Of a DNA stretch of 64,000 bases, positions 19,587 to 28,563 are shown piece by piece. The position numbers and the translations under genes are program-made. The number at the start of each line of letters is the position of its first letter. The first letter of the stretch is position 1. The stretch is from the NCBI RefSeq assembly GCF_030643805.1, contig NZ_CP094656.1, positions 558,001 to 622,000 of the forward strand, in the 5' to 3' direction. The notes beneath the pieces were generated by a model that was given only the letters and a program-made list of their open reading frames with translations, had not been told where the DNA came from and did not search any database. This DNA comes from Alkalihalobacillus sp. AL-G. Its GTDB lineage: Bacteria; Bacillota; Bacilli; Bacillales; Fictibacillaceae.

Positions 19587-20519
19587 TTATAATATAGCTT
19601 TTGGTCCGTTTTCATAGGGCTTGATCAGTGCATAGAGTGCTTTAATTGACGGAACCTGCACTCCTTTGTGCTCTGCAAGTTTCATCGCCCCTCCGAGTAA
19701 GTGCTCGACTTCGAGCGGCAAGCCTTTTTCTTTATCACGGTGCATGGATGAGGTTGCTTCACCAGGAAAACGGTGAATTTGGGCAATCGCTTTTTCCACA
19801 TGTTCATCTGTCAATCGCACATCATAGGCATTGGAGAGATCCTTCATTTCATTCAGGACGCTTTTACCTAGTTGTAATGTTGTGTTGTTTTTACGAATGG
19901 TTCCAATATTCAAGTCACCAGCAGTCGTCACACCTGAGAAAGCATTGATGAACGTGTATTTGAGCCAGAGATTGAGCAGGATTTCGTCACTCACAATGCT
20001 ATTCATATTCGCTGCTTCAAAGGTTCGTTGAAGCTTCCTGCAAAACCTATGCTGTGACGGGTGGAGGGCGCCGAACGTCAAGTCATGCTGTTCACTCGAA
20101 TGGACGACATTTCCGTTTTCGTCTAATGTTGAAATGATGTGGATCAACCCACCTAGAACTGCTTCTTCTCCAAGCTTTTGTTGAAGTGCATCGATATGCG
20201 TGATCCCGTTTAACACCGGTAAAACCTTTGCGCCCTTGTTGACGAGCTTTTTTAATGTGGAAAAAAGGGAATCGTTCAGGTGATAGCTTTTGACAGACAG
20301 AAAAACAAGGTCTGCTTGTTCGATTTCATCGGTATGTTCAACCAGGTTCGGTTGTTCAATCCGGTAATCACCCTGAGGACTTTGAATTGAAAGGCCATTT
20401 TCCTTAAGCTGGTTTGCGCGACGATTCCGTACGAGAAACTGGACTGGAATTCCTGCCTCATGCCATCTTGCTCCGAAATATGCCCCGAGTGCTCCTGCAC
20501 CGACTACGACAATTTTCAT
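19587..20519 (-). CDS. panE: 2-dehydropantoate 2-reductase (ketopantoate reductase)
   Basis: A 310-residue NADPH-dependent reductase. It has an N-terminal GAGALGAYFGARW dinucleotide motif, the LVFLSVKSYHLNDSL segment, VLPVLNGITHID, the catalytic Lys in LWLKYTFINAFSGVTTAGDLNIG, and HRFPGEATSSMHRD. It converts 2-dehydropantoate to pantoate for CoA synthesis. It is convergent with the phosphodiesterase-like gene, with only 9 bp between the two stops and no obvious terminator. Confidence 0.88.
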   Translation of the reverse strand: MKIVVVGAGALGAYFGARWHEAGIPVQFLVRNRRANQLKENGLSIQSPQGDYRIEQPNLVEHTDEIEQADLVFLSVKSYHLNDSLFSTLKKLVNKGAKVLPVLNGITHIDALQQKLGEEAVLGGLIHIISTLDENGNVVHSSEQHDLTFGALHPSQHRFCRKLQRTFEAANMNSIVSDEILLNLWLKYTFINAFSGVTTAGDLNIGTIRKNNTTLQLGKSVLNEMKDLSNAYDVRLTDEHVEKAIAQIHRFPGEATSSMHRDKEKGLPLEVEHLLGGAMKLAEHKGVQVPSIKALYALIKPYENGPKAIL

Positions 20520-20703
20520 GTAACCACCATCCTTTTTAAAAGTACATATGTAGAATAAATTCGCTAACGAAAGATCAATTCCTTTGTTTTATAAACGTAG
20601 GATTATGGACAGTCTACAAATGAAACCTATTCAAGAAATGGCTGGTAGTGTACGCTAGTATCAGCGATAAGGATCGTAATTATAGATATGAGTAAGGAGA
20701 TTA

Positions 20704-21846
20704 ATGCGGATGACAACGAATTGGGATTATATATCGACAACAAAACCATTTATCCAAAAGGTATGGGAGAAGGCGGGATTTAATGAACCGACGACCATTC
20801 AGACGGAAGCAGTTCCGTTCATTTTAGAGGGCAAAGACGTAATTGCGGAATCGCCGACTGGTACAGGAAAAACCCTCGCTTATCTGCTGCCGATTTTAGA
20901 ACGGATTGATGTGGAACAAAATGATCCGCAGGCTGTAATCCTCGCATCTTCACGTGAATTGGTCATGCAGATTTTTGAAGAGGTACAGAAATGGACGGAG
21001 GACAGCGGGATCAAGGGTGCGTCAATAATCGGTGGCGCAAACCCGAAACGGCAGCTCGAAAAATTAAAGAAACATCCTCAAGTGATCATCGGGACACCGG
21101 GCCGGGTGGAAGAGCTGATTAAAATGAAAAAGTTGAAAATGCATGAGGTGAAAACAGTGGTTCTTGATGAAGTCGATCAATTACTCGTGCCAGAACATCT
21201 CGGTACGGTTCGAGCGATCATCAAGTCGACCTTGAACGATCGCCAGTTATTGCTATTTTCAGCGACCTTATCTGAAAAAGCAGTGGAGATCGGCAAGGAG
21301 CTTACTGCAAATACTGAGGTGATCAGGGTTAAACAACAGGCGATTAAGCAGGGCGATGTTGATCACCTATACTTTATCAGTGAACGTAGAGATAAAATCA
21401 AGGTACTGGAGAAGTTTGCAAGAATGACTGACGTCAAGGCACTTGCATTCGGCAAAGATATTGGGGAGCTTCAAGTTTTAAAAGAGAAAATGGATTACAA
21501 AAACGTACCAGTGGGACTGCTTCATAGCGAGTTGAAGAAAAACGAAAGACAGACAGCACTCAAACAATTCCGCAGCGGTAAAACGAGCCTGCTTTTAGCA
21601 ACGGATGTAGCAGCACGCGGTTTAGACGTAAAAGGTTTGACGCATGTGATTCAGATCGATGTGTCCGAGGATAAGGGGCAATACCTCCATCGTGCTGGGA
21701 GAACCGGACGAGCTGGTGCGAGCGGTACTGTCGTTACAATCGTTACGAAGGGTGAGGAGCAGTCGTTGAATCGAATGGCCCGTGCTCTCGATATTCAGCT
21801 TCAAAAGAAGTCATTTTACAAAGGGAAAATAGTTGATGAGCGCTAA
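20704..21846 (+). CDS. yfmL: DEAD-box RNA helicase (YfmL-like)
   Basis: A short helicase of 380 residues with Q motif (EPTTIQTEAVPF), motif I SPTGTGKT (50-57), Ia SSREL, II DEVD in place of DEAD, III SAT, and C-terminal LATDVAARGLDVKG and HRAGRTGRAG. It lacks the long C-terminal RNA-binding tail of CshA/CshB. The size and the DEVD variant match B. subtilis YfmL, which affects ribosome biogenesis in the cold. An AAGGAG site precedes the ATG. Confidence 0.85.
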   Translation: MRMTTNWDYISTTKPFIQKVWEKAGFNEPTTIQTEAVPFILEGKDVIAESPTGTGKTLAYLLPILERIDVEQNDPQAVILASSRELVMQIFEEVQKWTEDSGIKGASIIGGANPKRQLEKLKKHPQVIIGTPGRVEELIKMKKLKMHEVKTVVLDEVDQLLVPEHLGTVRAIIKSTLNDRQLLLFSATLSEKAVEIGKELTANTEVIRVKQQAIKQGDVDHLYFISERRDKIKVLEKFARMTDVKALAFGKDIGELQVLKEKMDYKNVPVGLLHSELKKNERQTALKQFRSGKTSLLLATDVAARGLDVKGLTHVIQIDVSEDKGQYLHRAGRTGRAGASGTVVTIVTKGEEQSLNRMARALDIQLQKKSFYKGKIVDER

Positions 21847-21868
21847 GTAAGACGAACTGGGGGATGAG

Positions 21869-22621
21869 ATGCATACAAATAAATTTTCTGTAATTGCACA
21901 TCGAAATCACGAAATCTGTAATCCGATCAGTAAAGAAAAACTCATGAATGTCATTGATAAAGTTCAGCTTGATCGTGGTCAAGCTATACTTGATGTTGGA
22001 GCAGGCAAATGTGATGTGCTTATCCAATTGGTCCGAAAATATGGTGTGATCGGAACTGCGGTTGAAATTGAAGAGGCTTATTTAAATGAAGCAAAGGGTC
22101 GAACTAGTGACCTGATCGATTCAGAGCAACTCAGCTTTATCCAAGAGGATGCGAAACAGGTTATTGAACGTTACAAGGAATCATTTGATATGGCAATCTG
22201 CCTTGGGGCAACCCATGCGCTTGGTGACTATCGATCGACGTTGGAGCAATTGAGTGAAACGATCAAACCAGGTGGGTATTTGTTGATCGGGGAAGGATAC
22301 TGGAAACGAAAACCGGACCCTGATTATTTGGAGGCATTAGGAGCGGAGGAAGAGGAGTTGCTGACCCATTATGAGAATATTGCGCTTGCTGAACAACTGG
22401 ATTTAATCCCGATGTGGGCGAGTGTTACGAGTGAAGATGAATGGGATGCATACGAGTGGCTATATTCTTCATCCATGGAAAGATATTGTTTGGAGCATCC
22501 AGAGGATCCGGATGTCGAGTGGATGAACGAACGGATCCGAAAGTGGCGATCCACCTATTTACGTTGGGGCAGAGACACGCTCGGCTTCGGACTATATTTG
22601 TTTCAAGTTAAGAAAGTGTAA
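21869..22621 (+). CDS. class I SAM-dependent methyltransferase
   Basis: A 250-residue protein with the Rossmann methyltransferase motifs ILDVGAGKCDVLIQLVRKYG (motif I), AVEIEEAYL (motif II), FDMAICLGATHALGDY (post-II) and KPGGYLLIGEGYW (motif III). It has a long Trp/Glu-rich C-terminal region. The methyl acceptor is unknown. It lies 22 bp after the helicase gene and is probably cotranscribed. A terminator follows at 22674. Confidence 0.85.
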   Translation: MHTNKFSVIAHRNHEICNPISKEKLMNVIDKVQLDRGQAILDVGAGKCDVLIQLVRKYGVIGTAVEIEEAYLNEAKGRTSDLIDSEQLSFIQEDAKQVIERYKESFDMAICLGATHALGDYRSTLEQLSETIKPGGYLLIGEGYWKRKPDPDYLEALGAEEEELLTHYENIALAEQLDLIPMWASVTSEDEWDAYEWLYSSSMERYCLEHPEDPDVEWMNERIRKWRSTYLRWGRDTLGFGLYLFQVKKV

Positions 22622-22673
22622 AAAATACTTTCTATAGTATAGGCGTAACTACGACACCTCTCTCGCCTAAAGG

Positions 22674-22695
22674 CTCGGCAATCGCCGAGTTTTCT
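22674..22695 (+). terminator. Rho-independent terminator
   Basis: CTCGGC (22674-22679) and GCCGAG (22684-22689) form a tight 6-bp GC stem with loop AATC, followed by TTTTCTTT. It ends the helicase/methyltransferase unit. Confidence 0.8.
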
Positions 22696-23060
22696 TTATA
22701 TAAGGCTGTTTTCTAAAAGATTGTTGCTATCGACTATAAAATATTTGTGAAGCTTATTGCATGATAACAGCCCCTGATGCTGAGTAAGGATTCACTCTAT
22801 TTACCGGAACAAGGAGATCTTATTTTCACTAAAACCTCATGATTTTCAGATTTAACGGAACAAGAAGACCTTATTTGGTTAAATACTGCTGAATATGGCT
22901 CACTTTTTGAGGAATAGAGGCTTTGAGTTCCACTAAGAATCGGAAAAAGCGATTTTTGTCACAGATAAGGGCTCTGGGTTCCGAAACCATTCATTTTGCC
23001 TAAAATGTTCGCCTCATTTTTGCACTGTTAAAGCAACAATCTATAACAGCCTTATATAAA
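22695..23060. mobile_element. MITE-like element with perfect terminal inverted repeats
   Basis: The 366-bp segment begins with TTTATATAAGGCTGTT (22695-22710) and ends with its exact reverse complement (23045-23060). The similarity continues inward as AGATTGTTGCT on the left and AGCAACAATCT on the right. It holds no ORF with coding signals. Inside are two related sub-repeats around CGGAACAAGGAGATCTTATT and CGGAACAAGAAGACCTTATT. The outer TTATATAA is itself palindromic and may be the target duplication. It fits a non-autonomous transposable element inserted between two terminators. Confidence 0.65.
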
Positions 23061-23078
23061 AAGTAAGTGAAGACAATG

Positions 23079-23113
23079 AAAGCTGTCCAGTAGTTCTATC
23101 GGACAGCTTTTTC
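23079..23113. terminator. hairpin terminator
   Basis: AAAGCTGTCC (23079-23088) pairs perfectly with GGACAGCTTT (23101-23110), followed by TTC. Its position after the convergent YwbE gene suggests it ends that gene on the minus strand and can act in both directions. Confidence 0.65.
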
Positions 23114-23124
23114 TTATGTTTTCG

Positions 23125-23328
23125 TTATTCATTGTTGGAAAGGATATCCTGGACACGTCCGACCTGTCCATCCTCTAGGCGTACTTTGATACCGTGTGGA
23201 TGGAACTTTGAATTCGTTAGAATATTCTTTACGGTGCCTCGCGTTTTCGCTCCAGTCCGTTGATCTTTTTTTAAGACGATGTTCACTTCAATCCCTGGTG
23301 TAATGTCTTTTCGATTTTGTCCGTTCAT
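23125..23328 (-). CDS. ywbE: YwbE family protein
   Basis: A 67-residue protein matching the YwbE family along its whole length: ITPGIEVNIVLKKDQRTGAKTRGTVKNILTNS, then HPHGIKVRLEDGQVGRVQ. The compact beta-rich sequence resembles a KOW/SH3-like nucleic-acid-binding fold. Its role is uncharacterised. GGAAG lies upstream of the ATG. Confidence 0.85.
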   Translation of the reverse strand: MNGQNRKDITPGIEVNIVLKKDQRTGAKTRGTVKNILTNSKFHPHGIKVRLEDGQVGRVQDILSNNE

Positions 23329-23547
23329 TTGGGGCCATACTTCCTTTCGATACGACGTTCCATTATTTATGCACGTAACTAGTATACACTTTACCCTTCA
23401 CAAAATTAAGGAAGAATTAGAGATAACTTTTTGTCGTTGAAAAGTATTTTTCTTCCAATTGATTTTTTACTAGTGAAAAAGATTCATAAGTCGATGGATT
23501 GTGCAATAAAATCAGGGATGAGGTGTCAAAACTAAAAGGGGGATTAC

Positions 23548-24354
23548 ATGAATATTTTACGGTTAGGTCATGCGATGTACTTGCTCACAAGCAAAGAGGG
23601 AAAGCGGTATTTGATCGATCCATTTTTCGATATGAATCCTGGATGTCCTGCGGAATTTCAAACAGAATCTTTTATGAGAAGAATTGATGCGGTCTTTTTG
23701 ACGCATGGACATTTTGACCATACAAGTGGATTACAAAAACTAAAAGATGCTCAACCGGACTGTCTGGTTATCGCACAGTACGACCTTGCGATGATTCTCA
23801 TGCAAAAGGGACTTCAAAACGTGTACCCATTGAACTTAGGAGGTTCGTTTCAGCTAGCCGATGTAAAGGCAACGATGGTGCAGGCGAGGCATACGTCCAG
23901 TTATGGGGAAACGGAAGGGACTCCGATTTATGCAGGCGAATCAGCGGGTTTTGTATTTGATTTTACAGATGACCATACGCTGTACCATTCTGGTGATACG
24001 ACACTTATGATGGATATGAAATTAATTCAAGAGGTATACGAACCGACAGTTGCAATATTAAGTTCGTCAGGACAATTTACAATGGGTCCGAAAGAAGCAG
24101 CATATGCGGTAGAGCATTTACTTGATGTAGACTATGTAATTCCGAGTCATACGTTCCCGACGAAGGAAACGGCAGCTTCACCTGAGGCATTGGAAGCACT
24201 TTTGGGTACATTTCCTATTATAGAGACGATGATGGATAAGGATAAAGAATTGGAAGAGGAATTAGCGGATGAAAAACATACAAAAGTCGTTGTGATGGGA
24301 TATGGGGAGGAAGTAACGTTTAAGAGAGGAAAAGTCCCTGTTTACAAATTATAG
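23548..24354 (+). CDS. metallo-beta-lactamase-fold metal-dependent hydrolase (UPF0173-like)
   Basis: This 268-residue protein has the MBL zinc motif THGHFDHTSG, a later LYHSGDT metal-ligand loop, and the IPSHTFPT His near the end. It starts NILRLGHAMYLLTSKEGKRYLIDPFFDMNP. This is the layout of the UPF0173/UlaG-like hydrolases. The substrate is unknown. AGGGGG precedes the ATG and a terminator follows. Confidence 0.85.
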   Translation: MNILRLGHAMYLLTSKEGKRYLIDPFFDMNPGCPAEFQTESFMRRIDAVFLTHGHFDHTSGLQKLKDAQPDCLVIAQYDLAMILMQKGLQNVYPLNLGGSFQLADVKATMVQARHTSSYGETEGTPIYAGESAGFVFDFTDDHTLYHSGDTTLMMDMKLIQEVYEPTVAILSSSGQFTMGPKEAAYAVEHLLDVDYVIPSHTFPTKETAASPEALEALLGTFPIIETMMDKDKELEEELADEKHTKVVVMGYGEEVTFKRGKVPVYKL

Positions 24355-24383
24355 ACCACTGAAGAATAGGTAAGAAGGTAATC

Positions 24384-24420
24384 GGACCAAAGCGGCGAAA
24401 CCACCGTTTTGGTCCTTTGA
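24384..24420 (+). terminator. terminator after the MBL-fold gene
   Basis: GGACCAAAGCGG (24384-24395) pairs with CCGTTTTGGTCC (24404-24415, with a G-T wobble), followed by TTTGACTTTT. It also insulates the lia promoter region downstream. Confidence 0.65.
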
Positions 24421-24561
24421 CTTTTGGTGCAATCCTATTTTCGTACAGGCCTTATGAACTACTACGTCTCAAGTCTTAGAAAAAGTTAAAGCGGAGGCTC
24501 CTTATGGGAATATGGTTTTCCAGATAGGATAGAGACATAAGGAAAAAGGAGGGACATAACA

Positions 24562-24909
24562 ATGAAAAAATTTGGATTACTCGTTCTCGGTGGAATTGCT
24601 GCCATCGTGCTGCTAGCAAATCTCGGTCCAATGATCGGACTCGCAATCAGCCTCGTTATCCTGTATTACTCCGTCAAACAATTTACGAAGACGGATTCTA
24701 CCGGAGCGAAAGTTGGCTGGGCGATAGTAGGGTTGATCGCGCTGGCTGTTACCGCTTCGAACGTTCCAGCTGTTCTAGGCATAGCGGCGTTGTATATTCT
24801 TTACGTCGTTTATAAGAATTGGAACAAGGAAGATGAAGTGGTAAAAGAAGAAGTCAACGATCCATTCACGAATTTTGAACGCCAGTGGTCAGAGCTAAAG
24901 CGCAGCTAA
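24562..24909 (+). CDS. liaI: LiaI-like membrane protein
   Basis: A 115-residue protein with three hydrophobic segments (about 5-36 as a pair, and 50-82) and a charged C-terminal tail ending DPFTNFERQWSELKRS. Gene order (small membrane protein, PspA, LiaF, LiaS, LiaR) identifies it as the LiaI equivalent. In B. subtilis LiaI recruits the phage-shock protein LiaH to the membrane under cell-wall stress. The 140-bp leader must hold the LiaR-dependent promoter; GTCTCAAGTCTTAGA at about 24466-24480 is a possible LiaR site, but I cannot confirm it. Confidence 0.72.
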   Translation: MKKFGLLVLGGIAAIVLLANLGPMIGLAISLVILYYSVKQFTKTDSTGAKVGWAIVGLIALAVTASNVPAVLGIAALYILYVVYKNWNKEDEVVKEEVNDPFTNFERQWSELKRS

Positions 24910-24980
24910 TTCAGCACGAACAACTTCACTCACTATGCACAACCAAACCAATCATTTTTAATAAAAGGAGAGAATTACTA

Positions 24981-25634
24981 ATGGCAAATGTATTCAAACG
25001 TTTAAAAAACACGCTTGAAGCGGATTTTCACGAAATGCTAGATTCCAAGGAACAAAAGAACCCGATCGCATTGCTGAACCAATATTTACGCGAGTGTGAG
25101 CGAGAGGTTGAAAAGGTTCGAAAGCTTGTTGAACGACAATATTTGCTGAAGGAAGAGTTTACCCGCGAGTACAATCAAGCGTATGAGCTTGCTGCAAAAC
25201 GGAAGCGTCAGGCAGAGGTTGCATCCGAAGCTGGAGAAACAGAGCTTCATCAATTTGCACTTCAAGAGCAGGTCCAATATGAGGAACGGACTGCCCGTCT
25301 GAAGGAATCCCGCGATCAGGCGATCCAGCATCTCGGTGAGCTTGAGCAAAAGTATGAGGAAATGAAGCATAAGATCAAGGACATGCACATTAAGCGGATG
25401 GAGCTGATGGGAAGAGAAAACATGACACGTGCCCATCACAAAATGAATAACGTGCTTGACTCAACAAAACATTCCGACAAGCCGTTCTCCCGTTTTGAGG
25501 AGATGGAAAATTACTTGGATCGTCTGGAGCATCAAGTAAACACAGGGTACCACCGTCATACGATCGATGCGCGAATTGCCGAGCTTGAGAAACAGTTGAA
25601 GAATGAAAAGGAAAAATCTACTACAACTGCATAG
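24981..25634 (+). CDS. liaH: PspA/IM30 family protein (LiaH-like)
   Basis: A 217-residue almost entirely alpha-helical coiled-coil protein. It begins MANVFKRLKNTLEADFHEMLDSKEQKNPIALL and continues with the typical PspA pattern QYLRECEREVEKVRKLVERQYLLKEEF. It forms oligomers that stabilise the membrane during envelope stress. The ATG at 24981 follows AAAGGAGAG; an upstream extension overlapping the liaI-like gene has no ribosome site. An attenuator-like hairpin lies after it. Confidence 0.88.
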   Translation: MANVFKRLKNTLEADFHEMLDSKEQKNPIALLNQYLRECEREVEKVRKLVERQYLLKEEFTREYNQAYELAAKRKRQAEVASEAGETELHQFALQEQVQYEERTARLKESRDQAIQHLGELEQKYEEMKHKIKDMHIKRMELMGRENMTRAHHKMNNVLDSTKHSDKPFSRFEEMENYLDRLEHQVNTGYHRHTIDARIAELEKQLKNEKEKSTTTA

Positions 25635-25653
25635 GGAAGTTTTGGTATGATAG

Positions 25654-25680
25654 AAAGGCGTAGTTCTCTGCGCCTTTTCC
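25654..25680 (+). terminator. intra-operon terminator/attenuator
   Basis: AAAGGCG (25654-25660) and CGCCTTT (25671-25677) form a stem, extended by one G-T pair inside, followed by TTTCC. Its place between the PspA gene and liaF would let the effector genes be made in excess over the regulators. Confidence 0.6.
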
Positions 25681-25834
25681 ACATGAATGAATTTTCTTGT
25701 TTAAAATTCGATAGCCATTTAATGGAGTTCGACTAACTACTTTACATCCTGTGAAAACGTCGAACTGACTTACATCGTGTGAGCCTCCGGATTTTTAAAA
25801 ATACATTATAAAAAAACAGAGAGGAGGGTCCTTC

Positions 25835-26569
25835 ATGTTCAACAAATCACGAACAGATGTCATCAGCTGGTTTTTTGTTATCGGTGTGCTCCTTTTGTTA
25901 TTGGAGATATCGTTCAACGGCGGGGGCCCCATCTTTTTATTTATCATAACGATCGGGTGTATTTATTTCGGTCGAAAACGCTACCACCGTACAACTGGAA
26001 AAGTGCTTTTCTGGTTCGGGACGATTGGCTTTATTTTCACGATTTTAAATACGGTTGCGTTCCGATTTCTATTGTTTGCGGTGTTGATCTACGTCATTGT
26101 CAGATTTGCACAATCGAAACAGCAGCCATCGCATGTGAAACCGGATTTTACGGAAAAGAATATAGATGTTACCGAGAAAATGATTTACCGCCGAAAACCA
26201 CTTCTGCAAAATGTAATTTTCGGAAGGCAAGCAACTCCAGATGCTGCTTATGAATGGGATGATGTCAATATCCAGTGTGGAATCAGCGACACGGTGATCG
26301 ACTTGAGCAATACCGTTTTACCGAAAGGCGAATCGGTCATTTTCGCTCGAGGTTTTATCGGAAATATAAAGGTGCTCGTTCCATATGAGGTTGAGGTTAG
26401 CATCAGTCATTCCGTTTTTGCCGGATCAAGTGAAATATTCGATCGGGTCGAAGATAGGCTCTGGAACCAGAGTCTTTTGTACAAAACTGAAGGGTACGAC
26501 GGGGCATCGCATAAAGTGAAAATCTTCACCTCCATGATGATCGGGGACATTGGGGTGAAGCGGATATGA
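25835..26569 (+). CDS. liaF: LiaF-like cell-wall stress response inhibitor
   Basis: A 244-residue protein with four N-terminal hydrophobic segments (about 10-90) and a soluble C-terminal domain, as in the LiaF/VraT family. That domain includes the conserved stretches DDVNIQCGISDTVIDLSNTVLPKGE, the FARGFIGNIKVLVPYEVEV strand set and the SHKVKIFTSMMIGDIGV end. LiaF keeps the LiaS kinase in its inactive phosphatase state. Its stop overlaps the start of liaS by 4 bp. Confidence 0.9.
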   Translation: MFNKSRTDVISWFFVIGVLLLLLEISFNGGGPIFLFIITIGCIYFGRKRYHRTTGKVLFWFGTIGFIFTILNTVAFRFLLFAVLIYVIVRFAQSKQQPSHVKPDFTEKNIDVTEKMIYRRKPLLQNVIFGRQATPDAAYEWDDVNIQCGISDTVIDLSNTVLPKGESVIFARGFIGNIKVLVPYEVEVSISHSVFAGSSEIFDRVEDRLWNQSLLYKTEGYDGASHKVKIFTSMMIGDIGVKRI

Positions 26570-27615
26570 GCATCGTTCAGCGACAAGTCATGCTTGGGAT
26601 CGCCGTTTCATTTTCAGTTTTGCTCCTGTTCTCGGCTGTCTTTTTTTACGCTTATCCATTAGTTGAATGGTCGCAGCTATGGGAACGGAACGTATTCGAT
26701 CTTCCGTTTGTGCTCGTCGTCCCGGCATTGTGTGTTTCGGCAGGGCTCGCTTTTGGGGTAGCTTCAGGCTTTTATTGGCGGAAAAACTTCGATTTTCTTG
26801 AAGCTGGGCTTACTCAACTTCAACGAGGGCGAACTCTCAGTCCTGCGGAAAATGGAGTGATGAAAACCCACGAGCTCGAACAGATCTGGACTCATATAGA
26901 AAAAGTACAGCATCATATCGCAGAGCAAACGAAGCTCTCGCAAAAGCTAGCCAACGAAAAAGCAGAGGATCAGGAAAAGCAGATTCAAAAGATGGTTTCA
27001 GAAGAACGCAATAGGCTTGCCCGGGAACTCCACGATTCGGTCAGTCAGCAGCTGTTCGCTGCGTCGATGCTCATGTCTGCGGTCAACGAATCGAACGATG
27101 AAGGTGAAACTAAACGAAAGCAGCTTCAACTAGTTGAGGAAATGATCCACCAATCCCAGCTTGAAATGCGCGCATTGCTGCTTCACCTCCGTCCTGTTGC
27201 TTTAAAAGGGAAGTCCTTGAAGGAAGGGATCGAGGAGCTTTTACGTGAATTGGTGCAAAAGGTTCCGATTGAAATCGAGTGGAAGGTCGAGGAACTGACG
27301 CTTGAAAAAGGGATCGAAGACCATCTGTTCCGGATTTTACAGGAGTCCGTATCGAATACATTACGACATGCGAAAGCACATTCATTGAACGTTCTATGTA
27401 TCCAACGAGAAGACATCGTGCGACTGCGGGTTGAGGATGACGGGGTCGGTTTTAACGTAGAAACGGCAAAGACCGGCTCTTACGGGTTGCAAAACATGCA
27501 CGAACGAGCCGTCGAACTAGGCGGAACGATGAAAATCGTCAGCGTTCCAAATAAAGGGACGAGGTTAGAAGTGACGATTCCAATGATTCGAGAGGAGGAA
27601 GTTGATAATGATTAA
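26566..27615 (+). CDS. liaS: LiaS-like sensor histidine kinase
   Basis: A 349-residue kinase with two membrane helices (about 8-30 and 48-70) separated by a very short loop, as in intramembrane-sensing kinases. It has a coiled linker, the HisKA_3 dimerisation motif ERNRLARELHDSVSQQLFA (His156), and an HATPase domain with SNTLRHAKA and VEDDGVGFN. It phosphorylates LiaR. It overlaps liaF by 4 bp and liaR by 8 bp. Confidence 0.92.
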   Translation: MSIVQRQVMLGIAVSFSVLLLFSAVFFYAYPLVEWSQLWERNVFDLPFVLVVPALCVSAGLAFGVASGFYWRKNFDFLEAGLTQLQRGRTLSPAENGVMKTHELEQIWTHIEKVQHHIAEQTKLSQKLANEKAEDQEKQIQKMVSEERNRLARELHDSVSQQLFAASMLMSAVNESNDEGETKRKQLQLVEEMIHQSQLEMRALLLHLRPVALKGKSLKEGIEELLRELVQKVPIEIEWKVEELTLEKGIEDHLFRILQESVSNTLRHAKAHSLNVLCIQREDIVRLRVEDDGVGFNVETAKTGSYGLQNMHERAVELGGTMKIVSVPNKGTRLEVTIPMIREEEVDND

Positions 27616-28240
27616 AGTGTTATTTGCGGATGATCATGAAATGGTGCGGATCGGTGTCTCATCGTATCTTACCAACCAGCCGGATATCGAGGTTGTCGGA
27701 GAGGCAAGTGATGGTGGTGAAGCGGTGGAGATGGCTTTAGAGCTGCGACCGGATGTTATTTTAATGGATCTGGTGATGAAGGAAATGGACGGCATCGAAG
27801 CAACGAAGCGAATTACCTCTGAGTGGCCGGAAGCAAAGATTATCATTGTGACAAGCTTTCTCGATGACGAAAAGGTGTATCCTGCGCTGGAGAGCGGGGC
27901 AACGAGCTATATGCTAAAGACGTCGAAAGCGAGTGAGATTGCCGAAGCGGTGAGGGCGACTTTCGAAGGTCAAACTGTGCTCGAGCCTGAAGTGACAGGG
28001 AAAATGATGACGAAAATGCGTAGAGGGAATAAGCGCCCCGCACACGAGGAGCTGACAAGCCGCGAGCTAGAAATCCTCATGCTGATGACAGAGGGCAAGA
28101 CAAATCAGGAAATTGCCGATGAACTGATCATTGCATTGAAAACAGTGAAGACGCATGTCAGCAATATTTTAGACAAGTTGGACGTTCAGGACCGAACGCA
28201 AGCCGTCATCTATGCATTTAAAAATGCGCTCGTGAAATAA
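27608..28240 (+). CDS. liaR: LiaR-like response regulator (NarL/FixJ family)
   Basis: A 210-residue regulator. The receiver domain has ADDH (acidic pocket) and Asp54 in ILMDLVM; the GerE-type DNA-binding domain (about 145-205) has LTSRELEILMLMTEGKTNQEIADELIIALKTVKTHVSNIL. ATG 27608 follows GAGGAGGAAG and overlaps the kinase stop. It activates the lia operon when phosphorylated. Confidence 0.93.
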   Translation: MIKVLFADDHEMVRIGVSSYLTNQPDIEVVGEASDGGEAVEMALELRPDVILMDLVMKEMDGIEATKRITSEWPEAKIIIVTSFLDDEKVYPALESGATSYMLKTSKASEIAEAVRATFEGQTVLEPEVTGKMMTKMRRGNKRPAHEELTSRELEILMLMTEGKTNQEIADELIIALKTVKTHVSNILDKLDVQDRTQAVIYAFKNALVK

Positions 28241-28361
28241 AGCTTGAAGGAAATTTTTCACGGTGAAAAGCAACCAAAATAAAAAACTTATTTACACTTA
28301 AACAAACCTGACCGATGGCGGGTAAAACCACTTTATTCTAGCACGTCTGGGAAAAATTCGA

Positions 28362-28389
28362 TTGACATATTGGAAAAACATGATACGAT
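28362..28389 (+). promoter_or_regulatory. sigma-A promoter of thiamine locus
   Basis: A consensus TTGACA (28362-28367) and TACGAT (28384-28389) are separated by 16 bp. They lie 32 bp upstream of the TPP riboswitch, which places the start of transcription at about 28396. Confidence 0.75.
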
Positions 28390-28420
28390 AGCTTCGAAAT
28401 CAAAATTAAATAGAACGATT

Positions 28421-28511
28421 CCACTAGGGGGGCCTTCAAAAAGGCTGAGATTAAAGTACGACTTTAAGACCCTTAGAACCTGAACTGGCTCATACCAGCG
28501 TAGGGAAGTGG
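28421..28511 (+). promoter_or_regulatory. TPP riboswitch (THI element)
   Basis: All conserved parts are present: the GGGGGGCC...GGCTGAGA pyrimidine-sensor arm (28427-28450), the variable P3 arm TTAAAGTACGACTTTAA, GACCCTTAGAACCTGAACTGG (28468-28488, split here as GACCCTTAG + AACCTGAACTGG), and the GCGTAGGGAAGTGG pyrophosphate-side end. The P1 3' strand GGGAAGTGG (28503-28511) can also pair with CCACTTTCC of the downstream terminator. Ligand binding therefore favours termination and absence of TPP favours read-through into the thiamine genes. Confidence 0.96.
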
Positions 28512-28563
28512 CGGAAGTTATCAGGCTTACTTACATACTTGGTGAAGATGCCTATAAAACCAC

